DNA of 12,441 bases. Origin: B8-G4 sp033720735 (GTDB lineage: Bacteria; Bacteroidota; Bacteroidia; Chitinophagales; Saprospiraceae). The position numbers and the translations under genes were made by a program. Below the pieces are notes generated by a model. That model did no database searches, was not told the DNA's origin, and worked only from the letters and a program-made list of their open reading frames with translations. This document shows positions 5,392-12,107 of this stretch, one piece after another. Every line of letters begins with the position of its first letter. Positions within the stretch are counted from its first letter, which is position 1. The stretch lies in the NCBI GenBank assembly GCA_033720735.1, contig JAWWBX010000107.1:1-12441 (forward strand), written 5' to 3'.

Positions 5392-7935
5392 CTACTTTTC
5401 GTCTTCTGCGGCTGCCAGCACTTTTTGACGTACGGTTTCCGGCAGTGCACCGTCCTTGATGATCTGCTTGACCTCGTCCAAAGTCAGCAGTTTGGCTTGC
5501 TCGGAAGTGATCCGGTTGCCATCAATCTTGGGGATCGAAATGCTCTTGCGTCCTTTGCGGATAAAGGGCCCCCAGCGACCATTCTCCAAAGCGATCTTTT
5601 CGTCCTCCCACCGCTGGATGTAGCGATTCTTTTCCTTCTCCTCCTTGACAGCGATCAACTCGTGGGCCTGCTCAAGGGAGATCGTTGCCGGATCGATCTT
5701 GCGCGGGATATTGACAAACATGCCGTCCCACTTCAGGAATGGCCCGAAGCGTCCTTTTCCCTTGGTGATCGGTTTCCCCTTGTATTCGCCGATCGGTTTG
5801 TTCTCCTCTTCCTTGGCCTTGATCAGGTTGATGGCGTGCTCAAGGGAGACCTCGTGGGGATCCGTCGTGCGTCCCAGCGAAATAAACTCGCCGTTGTGTT
5901 TGACATACGGGCCATAGCGGCCAACCGCCACCACGACCTCCTCGCCCTTGTACTCCCCGAGCGTCTTGGGAAGTTCGAACAGCTTTTTCGCTTCTTCCAG
6001 CGTGATGGTCTCCAGTGATTGTCCCGGACGCAGACTGGCAAATTTCGGCTTGCCCTCCTCTCCGACTTCCTCCTTCGTGCCGATCTGCACAACGGGGCCG
6101 AAGCGCGTCATCTGGGTGAGGATGGTATGGCCGGTTTCCTCATCAACACCCAATTCCCGCCGGCCACGTGCGCGTCCGGCATTTTCGAGTGTCTCCTCGA
6201 CATCCTCGATAAACGGGTCGTAGAACTCCGAGATCATGGCATTCCATTCCAACGCCCCATCGGCGATGGTATCAAACTGCTTCTCGATCTCAGCGGTAAA
6301 GTTGTAGTTCATGATCTCCTCAAAATGCTCAGAAAGGAAATCGGTCACCAGCATTCCCATGTCGGTCGGAAAGAGCCGGTTGGAGGTAGCTCCCGTGATC
6401 TCGGTTTGTTCTTCGGTGGTGACCTCGCCGTCCCGCAGAGTGATCACCCGGTAGGTGCGCTCAACACCGGGCCGGCTTTCCTTGACCACATATCCACGCC
6501 CAGGTTCCATGATCTTGGTAATGGTGGGCGCATAGGTCGAGGGACGCCCGATACCCAATTCTTCGAGCTTTTTCACGAGCATAGCCTCCGTGTAGCGTGC
6601 CGGAGGGCGGGTAAATTTCTCGGCGCCTTCAAGCATCAGGAGGTCGAGTACCTGGCCTGTCTGCAGGGGCGGCAGTATACCGGAGGTCTCCTCACCGTTC
6701 TCATCATCCTTGCCTTCCATATAGACTTTGAGAAACCCGTCAAACTTGAGCACTTCGCCGGTGGCCTCGAGGGTGTCGTTCGGCAGCGTGGAGATGCCAA
6801 TACTCGCCTTGGTGCGTTCAAGTTCGGCGTCCGCCATCTGTGAGGCGATCGTGCGTTTCCAGATCAGCTCGTACAAGCGCTGCATTTCCTTGTCATCACT
6901 GACGTGCGTACGGTTGATATAGGTCGGGCGGATAGCCTCGTGTGCCTCCTGCGCCCCGGCTTTCTTCTTGTTGTACTGGCGGGTCTTGACGTAGCGTGCG
7001 CCGAAACTCTCTTCGATCTCCTTGGCAATACTCCCCACCGCCAGCGCACTCAGGTTGGTGCTGTCAGTACGCATGTAGGTGATGTGTCCCCGTTCATAGA
7101 GCTTTTGGGCCACACTCATTGTCCGCTTGACATTAAAGCCCAGCTTGCGGCTGGCTTCCTGTTGCAGCGTAGAGGTAATGAACGGTGCCGACGGGCGTCG
7201 CCGCACCGGTTTGGTGACAATATCACCCACGGTAAATACCGCCCCGTTGCAGGCCTCAATAAATTGTCGAGCTTCTTCGAGGCCTTCGATACGCCGGCCA
7301 AGCTCGGCCTTGAATGATTTTTTGCCGTCGTTGTCTTCCACCTCAAACTCGGCCGTGACCTTGAAATAGGGGGTCGGCGTGAAGTTCTGGATCTCACGCT
7401 CGCGCTCGACGATCAGTTTCACCGCCACAGACTGTACGCGGCCCGCCGACAGCTTGCCCTTCACCTTGCGCCACAGGACTTCTGAGAGCTTGAATCCCAC
7501 CAGCCGGTCCAGAATACGGCGCGCTTGTTGCGCGTTGACCAGACTCACATCGACGGTGCGCGGGGATTGCACCGCACGTTCGATGGCCGGTTTGGTGATC
7601 TCACGGAAGACAATGCGCTTGGTTGTCTTTTCATCCAGTCCCAACACCTGACAGAGGTGCCAGCTGATCGCTTCACCCTCACGGTCCTCGTCCGTTGCCA
7701 GCCATACCTGGTCTGATTTGCGCACCCAGTCCTTGAGCTCTTTGACCACCTTTTTCTTGTCGGGCGTCACCACGTATTTAGGCGTAAAGCCATTCTCAAC
7801 GTCAACACCCATCCCCTCCTTGTCAAGATCGCGGATGTGGCCATAGCTTGATTTCACTGAAAAATCCTGCCCCAGATAACGCTCAATGGTCTTGGCCTTG
7901 GCCGGCGACTCGACAATCAAAAGGTTTTTGGTCAT
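5392..7935 (-). CDS. topA: DNA topoisomerase I (type IA), zinc-finger-free C-terminus
   Basis: Type IA topoisomerase relaxing negative supercoils through a 5'-phosphotyrosine single-strand break. Motifs in the 847-aa product are the Toprim start LLIVESPAKAKTIE (5-18, catalytic E9), the TDEDREGE acidic cluster (81-88), KLSAGRVQSV (161-170), the active-site region ITYMRTDS (285-292, nucleophile Y287) with QEAHEAIRPT (329-338), and GIGRPSTYAPTI (461-472). Instead of Cys4 zinc fingers, the C-terminus has four Toprim-C repeats, each marked by an R-[FYW]-G-P core (611, 673, 729, 787). Only two cysteines occur in the whole protein (C95, C229). This architecture is normal for Bacteroidota. The ATG at 7935 gives the canonical N-terminus. 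A -7-like box (7979-7986) and an inverted repeat (7953-7969) lie upstream. Confidence 0.98.
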   Translation of the reverse strand: MTKNLLIVESPAKAKTIERYLGQDFSVKSSYGHIRDLDKEGMGVDVENGFTPKYVVTPDKKKVVKELKDWVRKSDQVWLATDEDREGEAISWHLCQVLGLDEKTTKRIVFREITKPAIERAVQSPRTVDVSLVNAQQARRILDRLVGFKLSEVLWRKVKGKLSAGRVQSVAVKLIVEREREIQNFTPTPYFKVTAEFEVEDNDGKKSFKAELGRRIEGLEEARQFIEACNGAVFTVGDIVTKPVRRRPSAPFITSTLQQEASRKLGFNVKRTMSVAQKLYERGHITYMRTDSTNLSALAVGSIAKEIEESFGARYVKTRQYNKKKAGAQEAHEAIRPTYINRTHVSDDKEMQRLYELIWKRTIASQMADAELERTKASIGISTLPNDTLEATGEVLKFDGFLKVYMEGKDDENGEETSGILPPLQTGQVLDLLMLEGAEKFTRPPARYTEAMLVKKLEELGIGRPSTYAPTITKIMEPGRGYVVKESRPGVERTYRVITLRDGEVTTEEQTEITGATSNRLFPTDMGMLVTDFLSEHFEEIMNYNFTAEIEKQFDTIADGALEWNAMISEFYDPFIEDVEETLENAGRARGRRELGVDEETGHTILTQMTRFGPVVQIGTKEEVGEEGKPKFASLRPGQSLETITLEEAKKLFELPKTLGEYKGEEVVVAVGRYGPYVKHNGEFISLGRTTDPHEVSLEHAINLIKAKEEENKPIGEYKGKPITKGKGRFGPFLKWDGMFVNIPRKIDPATISLEQAHELIAVKEEKEKNRYIQRWEDEKIALENGRWGPFIRKGRKSISIPKIDGNRITSEQAKLLTLDEVKQIIKDGALPETVRQKVLAAAEDEK

Positions 7936-7952
7936 ATACGTGGTACTTTTAA

Positions 7953-7969
7953 TCTGATACGGGATCAGA
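7953..7969 (-). promoter_or_regulatory. Inverted repeat in the topA leader
   Basis: A perfect 6-bp dyad on the minus strand (TCTGAT - CCCGT - ATCAGA) lies 17-33 nt upstream of the topA ATG and downstream of the putative promoter box. It would therefore be the main structure in a leader of roughly 35-40 nt. It could be an operator or an mRNA hairpin affecting topA translation; the short stem keeps confidence low. Confidence 0.3.
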
Positions 7970-7978
7970 CGGCGACTG

Positions 7979-7986
7979 CAAATGTA
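7979..7986 (-). promoter_or_regulatory. Putative -7 promoter box of topA
   Basis: Minus-strand TACATTTG is an exact TAnnTTTG match, 43 nt before the topA ATG, embedded in an A/T-rich stretch that stands out from the GC-rich surroundings. A TTTC about 21 nt further upstream is a possible weak -33 element. Confidence 0.45.
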
Positions 7987-8045
7987 TAAATTTTGAAACA
8001 GGCTCCGGAAAGAGGGGATGCAAGGTCTGTGCCAAGCCTCCGGGC

Positions 8046-8573
8046 CTACTGATTCTTCTTGCGCACGCGCTTCTCTTCACTGATCACCTCCTTGCGGGCT
8101 TCCCGCTGCGCGCGCTCGGCATCGCGCAGCGCACGATAACCGGCAATCTGGGTGTCGACCTCCAGCGGCACTCCGTTCAGGTGCCGGTGCAGGCTGACCA
8201 GCAACACCCTCGCCATGTCATCCGGGTGCTCCAGACCGCGTTCCCTGAGGTAATGTGACATGCGTGAGCCCTCATAGAACCCCCAGTTGTGGATCATCCA
8301 GCGGCCCAGACTGAAATGCAACTTTTCACGCGCAACGTCCTCTGGCAGTTGCCGGAATTTCTCCATGTCGGCCGGGCTCGTCAATCGCTTGATCTCTGCA
8401 AACGCATCTCCCAGATTCTCAGGGATGTACACCCCGTCGATTTCTTCCATTGTGATGCGTACGGCGTACGCACTGTCGAACTGTACCTCTGCAGACCTGA
8501 TCGATTCAGTCTGTGCCCAACCGGTGGTCCCGAAAGCCACCAGGATCAAAGTGATGAAGAGTTTCGTGCTCAT
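8046..8573 (-). CDS. Secreted DUF6794-domain protein
   Basis: A 175-aa protein of unknown function. The first ~20 residues (MSTKLFITLILVAFGTTGWA) form a Sec signal peptide with likely cleavage after A20, so it is probably periplasmic. Residues about 48-135 match my recollection of DUF6794, a Bacteroidota domain: VYIPENLGDAFAEI, then FSLGRWMIHNWGFYEGSRMS (87-106) and LEHPDDMARVLLVSLHRHLNG (114-134). The tail (about 140-175) is highly charged and helix-prone, with many R, E and K residues. The ATG at 8573 is chosen because it gives a clean signal peptide; a start at 8618 would place a poor extension before it. A TAnnTTTG box lies 8 nt upstream. It is divergent from the small membrane protein at 8648 and lies upstream of topA in the same direction, 110 nt away. 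Confidence 0.88.
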   Translation of the reverse strand: MSTKLFITLILVAFGTTGWAQTESIRSAEVQFDSAYAVRITMEEIDGVYIPENLGDAFAEIKRLTSPADMEKFRQLPEDVAREKLHFSLGRWMIHNWGFYEGSRMSHYLRERGLEHPDDMARVLLVSLHRHLNGVPLEVDTQIAGYRALRDAERAQREARKEVISEEKRVRKKNQ

Positions 8574-8581
8574 GGCTACTG

Positions 8582-8589
8582 CAAAACTA
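8582..8589 (-). promoter_or_regulatory. Putative -7 promoter box of the DUF6794 gene
   Basis: Minus-strand TAGTTTTG is an exact TAnnTTTG match ending 8 nt before the ATG at 8573, implying a very short leader. It sits in the 74-bp divergent gap shared with the membrane protein gene at 8648. Confidence 0.42.
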
Positions 8590-8647
8590 ACCAAAACACC
8601 CCCGCCTTTAGTATTCACTCTGCAGGATTATCCGGTCCTTTGCCCGA

Positions 8648-8925
8648 TGAAACTGTCGATCGTCGAAATCGTCCTGATGCAAATCATAGGATATGCGCTC
8701 CTGTGGCTTTGGGATGATTACGTCGCTTCTTACCTGACGATCGTAGTGCCCGTACTGATCCTGGTCATCCTGCTCATCTCGCTGATCGTCGAATGGATCG
8801 AGCCCTCGCGTATTCCCCGGCGATATTTTGTCATAATGGGTATTTCGGTACTGGTGCCGATAGTAACAGGAGCAGTCTTTTACCTGATCAACGGGGGGCA
8901 ACTGGAGTGGCTGGAGGGATTCTGA
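8648..8925 (+). CDS. Small three-helix membrane protein (92 aa)
   Basis: Unknown function. Three hydrophobic segments are evident at about residues 4-21 (SIVEIVLMQIIGYALLWLW), 27-50 (SYLTIVVPVLILVILLISLIVEW) and 60-82 (FVIMGISVLVPIVTGAVFYL). Short, charged connections are WDDYV (22-26) and EWIEPSRIPRRYF (49-61), the second probably cytoplasmic because of its arginines. The ATG at 8648 gives a compact protein starting at the first helix; upstream in-frame codons would overlap the divergent gene and look non-coding. There is no Shine-Dalgarno sequence; CTTTG ends 4 nt before the ATG. The pattern resembles small membrane proteins I recall from Saprospiraceae, but no role is known to me. It converges on the GWxTD gene, with 5 nt between the stop codons. 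Confidence 0.82.
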
Positions 8926-8942
8926 TCACCTCAGTAATCCTT
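8915..8942. terminator. Stem-loop over two convergent stop codons, candidate bidirectional terminator
   Basis: Arms GGATTCTGA (8917-8925) and TCAG-T-AATCC (8931-8940) pair over nine base pairs with one bulged T and a 5-nt loop (TCACC). On the plus strand an A-U and a G-U pair extend it outward to 8915/8942. The TGA of the + gene (8923-8925) and the TGA of the - gene (8931-8933) form the top of the stem. There is no U-tract on either side, so it is not a classical intrinsic terminator. Confidence 0.45.
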
Positions 8943-10370
8943 GAAATACCGGCGCGCACTCCGGTGGAACGTTTCCTGGACCGGCGCACCATCGATAAAA
9001 TCACCTGGTGCCGATTCTGTGAGCGCGTCGCGATACAGCTCCTGTTCCCAGCGCGGGTTGTTGATCTCTCCCTCAGCCGTGGAATGCAACAACTGGAAGT
9101 GATTGCTCAGCGATGGATCGTAAAAGAGGAATTTCACATCGCTCTGGTTGGTCACCGGAAAGGCATAGTAGATCCAGATCTCATAGGGAGGTGCGCTGGG
9201 TTCATCTTCGACCGCGACCATGTCGTCGGGGGCACCGTACTTCAGATAAATGTGTCCGCGGTCCGTCTCGAAGCCATGACCCAATCCGGAGTGATACATC
9301 AGGTCGACGGCAGCTACAACATCCATGTACTCGCGATAGGCCCCTTCCGGATCCTGTGCATCTGTTTCGAGCCAAAACTGATGAATGAAGCGGCGCTGAT
9401 TGTCCAGAGCACCTTTGCGAATGAGATAGTTCAGGACTTCCACGTCATCTGGCGCAACCTTGGGAGCCAATGACTTGAGTGCATACCGTACCGAATCTGC
9501 GTCCATTGACAATACGAAACTCTGGTCGTAGAGCTGCGGCATGCTCTCGACAAACAACTGATCAGCTTCGGGATTACTGCGCACGAAAAGATGCGAGGCG
9601 CTGCTCAATGGATGATGGTCGCGCGTAAACGCCTCCACGCGGATTACATACTCGCCCGAACTCAGACGACTGATGTCAATCGTCTGCAAAAGGGGGATGA
9701 CCGGAGCAGGTTGCATGCGTTTGTGGCTCTTCAGCAAAAAATCATCTGGTGCGGAAGCACTGGCAATCGCATAGCGCACATAAAAGTCTTCGCCGCTCAA
9801 CTGCTCGGTGCCATACAGTTCATTATACAGGATCAGGCGATCGAGGCCTTTGTGATAAAAATCATACGGAAGAGCAATGCAGTGCACCCCATTCTTGACC
9901 CAAATATCCTGTTCGGTTGCCGGGGCGGCACTGGCCAACAGCTGAATGTCGGACTGCGCAATCCCCGCCGTCGGCGCCACGATCTCAAAGGACCGAGTGA
10001 TGGTCAGATTGTTGGTCGTGTCCTGGTTGTCGACAAACTCCACGGTGAGCGAGTGCCGTCCGGGAGACAGATAGTGCCGCTTGAGATCCATGAAATCACC
10101 ATGCCCATCGCCAACCCCTGAGAGGAGATTGTACTTATCACCCGCTACTACGACCGAATCACGATAGATCAGGTAGGTGCATTGAATACTGGCCTGCCCC
10201 AGCGAATCAGCGGTGACGCTGCTGCCGAGGATATAGAAAAAGATCTCGGCAAACGGCTTGCCCTGGGCCGTAAACCTTGAAATAGAGACCGACGATTCCA
10301 ACGCGGTCAATTGTGCTGTCAACAGCACTGAAAGAGAGAGCAGGCATCCCTTTCGAAATATTCGGCTCAT
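8931..10370 (-). CDS. Secreted GWxTD-domain protein
   Basis: A 479-aa protein with an N-terminal signal peptide (about 1-24, SLSVLLTAQLTA core), hence periplasmic or outer-membrane associated. The C-terminal half carries the GWxTD-domain signature seen in Bacteroidota and some neighbouring phyla: LIRKGALDNQRRFIHQFW (316-333), then GHGFETDRGHIYLKYGAPDD (364-383) and PYEIWIYYAF (395-404). The motif reads G-F-E-T-D here, with F replacing the usual W. The N-terminal half (about 25-270) looks like beta-sandwich material (for example SPGRHSLTVEFVDNQ at 102-116, SSGEYVIRVEAFT at 237-249). The biochemical role of the family is unknown. The start overlaps the lipoprotein stop as ATGA, so it is the second gene of a two-gene unit. 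Confidence 0.92.
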   Translation of the reverse strand: MSRIFRKGCLLSLSVLLTAQLTALESSVSISRFTAQGKPFAEIFFYILGSSVTADSLGQASIQCTYLIYRDSVVVAGDKYNLLSGVGDGHGDFMDLKRHYLSPGRHSLTVEFVDNQDTTNNLTITRSFEIVAPTAGIAQSDIQLLASAAPATEQDIWVKNGVHCIALPYDFYHKGLDRLILYNELYGTEQLSGEDFYVRYAIASASAPDDFLLKSHKRMQPAPVIPLLQTIDISRLSSGEYVIRVEAFTRDHHPLSSASHLFVRSNPEADQLFVESMPQLYDQSFVLSMDADSVRYALKSLAPKVAPDDVEVLNYLIRKGALDNQRRFIHQFWLETDAQDPEGAYREYMDVVAAVDLMYHSGLGHGFETDRGHIYLKYGAPDDMVAVEDEPSAPPYEIWIYYAFPVTNQSDVKFLFYDPSLSNHFQLLHSTAEGEINNPRWEQELYRDALTESAPGDFIDGAPVQETFHRSARRYFKDY

Positions 10371-10741
10371 TCTTCTGACATTACTCTTTTGAGCTTGAAT
10401 GCAAAGTCCCGCTGGTGCAACCGGGTACGCAGCAACATGGAATCAACGCCATAAGCGTCGATCCGGTATTCGGCCGCCAACTCTCCCGCATGATGGATGC
10501 GCATCGCTTCAAAGGTGAATGCGCCGGTATCTTCCTGCCCAGAAATGTTGGTCATCATCGTTCCGTCGTTGCGAAAATCGAAGATCGCACCGTTGATCGT
10601 CTCGGTACTCCGGCCTTCTCGTTCTGCGGCTGTCACTTCCCATGTCCCGATCAGGTCATCCACGACCACCTCGCGGTCTTCACCGCATGCGGCCCATCCC
10701 GCCAGGACTGCTACACATACAACGTATATGGTCCATCTCAT
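10367..10741 (-). CDS. Small lipocalin-like lipoprotein
   Basis: A 124-aa predicted lipoprotein. The N-terminus MRWTIYVVCVAVLAGWAAC has a hydrophobic core and a cysteine at 19 preceded by A-A. The residue at -3 is W rather than the usual L, so the lipobox is non-standard. After C19 comes an acidic linker (GEDREVVVDD), then LIGTWEV (30-36) containing the G-x-W element of lipocalin-like folds, and short beta-strand-like segments such as AIFDFRNDGTMMTNISG (52-68) and AEYRIDAYGVDSMLLRTR (90-107). The lipocalin-like assignment rests on the GTWEV pattern and the small beta-rich architecture. I chose the ATG at 10741; an in-frame start at 10912 would run through the end of the phosphoesterase and bury the signal peptide. 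The stop overlaps the GWxTD gene as ATGA, suggesting that the two envelope proteins are made together. Confidence 0.83.
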   Translation of the reverse strand: MRWTIYVVCVAVLAGWAACGEDREVVVDDLIGTWEVTAAEREGRSTETINGAIFDFRNDGTMMTNISGQEDTGAFTFEAMRIHHAGELAAEYRIDAYGVDSMLLRTRLHQRDFAFKLKRVMSEE

Positions 10742-10759
10742 GTATGCCAGTGTTTGACA

Positions 10760-10767
10760 CAAAGTTA
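10760..10767 (-). promoter_or_regulatory. Putative -7 promoter box of the lipoprotein-GWxTD operon
   Basis: Minus-strand TAACTTTG is an exact TAnnTTTG match 18 nt before the lipoprotein ATG and 9 nt past the phosphoesterase stop. It would let the lipoprotein-GWxTD pair be expressed independently of the upstream gene. No good -33 element is visible. Confidence 0.45.
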
Positions 10768-10776
10768 CAAAACCTG

Positions 10777-12030
10777 TTATCCGCCCTGCGCACGGGTGAG
10801 CGTCAGTTCGGTGATCTCCGGCAGGATGCCTACCCGACCGGGATACCCCAGATAGCCCAGGCCGCGGTTGACGTACAGATACTGCGCTCCCTGCTGATAC
10901 AGGCCTGCCCATTGCTTATAAACGTATTGGACCGGGCTCCATTTTATCAGCCCGGGAATTTCGATCCCAAACTGAAATCCGTGGGTATGTCCCGACAGAG
11001 TAAGATCGACCTGTGGATACGCCCTGATGATCTCGTCGCGCCAGTGCGAGGGATCATGCGAGAGCAGGATGGTCACATCTACCTCCGGCATCCCGGCTGT
11101 TGCCCTGGGCATATCACCATATTTGTGAAACCGCGGGTGGGCAGAATAATTCTCAACCCCGATCACACCAACCGCAGCATCTTCTTTGCGCACCACGGCA
11201 TGCTCATTGCGCAGCAACTGCCAGCCCAGACGCGCATGCTGCTCTATCAGCCGTTGAAAATTAGCTTGCTTGGCCGCCTGGGACGGCCATGGCCGGTAGT
11301 CGCCGTAATCATGGTTCCCCAGCACAGAAAACACCCCATAGCGCGCCCGGATGCCTGAAAAGATGGGAATAATGGCATCGGCCTCATCGGCAGTCGTGTT
11401 GACCAGGTCACCGGTAAACACGACCAGGTCAGGATCCAGACGATTGATGATTTTCACGCTTTTCCGGACCGGATCCAGGGTCAGAAAGCTCCCGGCGTGG
11501 ATATCCGAGATTTGCACAATCCGAAATCCATCCAACGCTGCCGGCAAGCCCGGGATCGTCACGCGATGCCGGTGCACCTTGTACCGGTACGGATTGCGCA
11601 CCATGCCATACGTCAGGAAAACCAGCGGCAGAATACCGAGGCCCAGACCCAACTCACTCATAAACCGGGAGCGACCCGAGGCTATCCAATTGTCTCCTGA
11701 AAGTGCGTAATAGGCGGCCTGCACTACACGTCGCACGTCGTCTGCCAGCATGACCAGGGCCACCAGCAACTTCGAAAAATAGACAATCACGATCAGGGTG
11801 CGTACGATGACCCGCATCTGCTCAGGCCATCGATTGGCGCCCCCCCGGCCGGCACTCCACAGGTATGCGATCGCCAGCACCGGAATACTCCAGTAAACGA
11901 CATACACAGCCACCCGGGCAGCGGAAGGCGTTTCCGCGAGGACGATCCTGACCGCCTGGAAGGCATACCAGTCAACCGCCAGCAGCAACAGTATCGCAAT
12001 GATGAAGCGCGCGATCATATCATTCCTCAT
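10777..12030 (-). CDS. Membrane-anchored metallophosphoesterase (YkuE/YaeI-like)
   Basis: Calcineurin-like phosphoesterase of 417 aa. The N-terminal ~145 residues hold four likely membrane helices (about 7-31, 38-60, 72-97, 127-144). The catalytic domain follows with all di-metal motifs in order: SDIHAGS (D176, H178), TGDLVN (G207-D208), LGNHDYG (N239-H240), LLSHDPSHW (H325) and SGHTHGFQFG (H348, H350). This arrangement is close to YkuE/YaeI-type phosphoesterases, some of which hydrolyse UDP-diacylglucosamine, but no residue here fixes the substrate, and the LPS link is a guess. The ATG at 12030 precedes the first helix; GATATG (Met5) is an alternative. The gene is divergent from the short-chain dehydrogenase, with a 77-bp shared upstream region, and is followed by the lipoprotein-GWxTD pair. 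Confidence 0.93.
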   Translation of the reverse strand: MRNDMIARFIIAILLLLAVDWYAFQAVRIVLAETPSAARVAVYVVYWSIPVLAIAYLWSAGRGGANRWPEQMRVIVRTLIVIVYFSKLLVALVMLADDVRRVVQAAYYALSGDNWIASGRSRFMSELGLGLGILPLVFLTYGMVRNPYRYKVHRHRVTIPGLPAALDGFRIVQISDIHAGSFLTLDPVRKSVKIINRLDPDLVVFTGDLVNTTADEADAIIPIFSGIRARYGVFSVLGNHDYGDYRPWPSQAAKQANFQRLIEQHARLGWQLLRNEHAVVRKEDAAVGVIGVENYSAHPRFHKYGDMPRATAGMPEVDVTILLSHDPSHWRDEIIRAYPQVDLTLSGHTHGFQFGIEIPGLIKWSPVQYVYKQWAGLYQQGAQYLYVNRGLGYLGYPGRVGILPEITELTLTRAQGG

Positions 12031-12095
12031 GTAACGTCAGGCAAGAGAAATTGTTAACCGTTCCTCCGACAGACAGCCCGACCCCGCTTGCTCCC

Positions 12096-12102
12096 TATCT
12101 TG
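12096..12102 (+). promoter_or_regulatory. Putative -7-like box of the dehydrogenase gene
   Basis: TATCTTG (TAnnTTG, one T short of the consensus) ends 5 nt before the ATG at 12108, the same spacing as surE and holA. This is weaker evidence because of the missing base. No comparable exact box was found for the divergent phosphoesterase gene. Confidence 0.25.
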
Positions 12103-12107
12103 TCCGA

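Noticed and set aside
5363..5405. Possible stems between the convergent stops of the lpxB-linked gene and topA
   Set aside because: Six- to seven-pair stems relying on G-U pairs with 10-18 nt loops and no U-tract; too weak to call a terminator.
5425..6843. Long open frames on the plus strand opposite topA
   Set aside because: They mirror the codon pattern of topA, show no recognisable domain, and topA itself is certain.
8574..8618. Longer start for the DUF6794 gene
   Set aside because: The extension spoils the signal peptide and passes through the putative promoter.
10742..10912. Longer start for the lipoprotein gene
   Set aside because: It would run through the end of the phosphoesterase gene and the -7-like box, and would put the signal peptide inside the protein.
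10642..11358. 238-codon plus-strand frame opposite the phosphoesterase
   Set aside because: Antisense to a gene with all catalytic motifs; it looks like codon-bias shadow.
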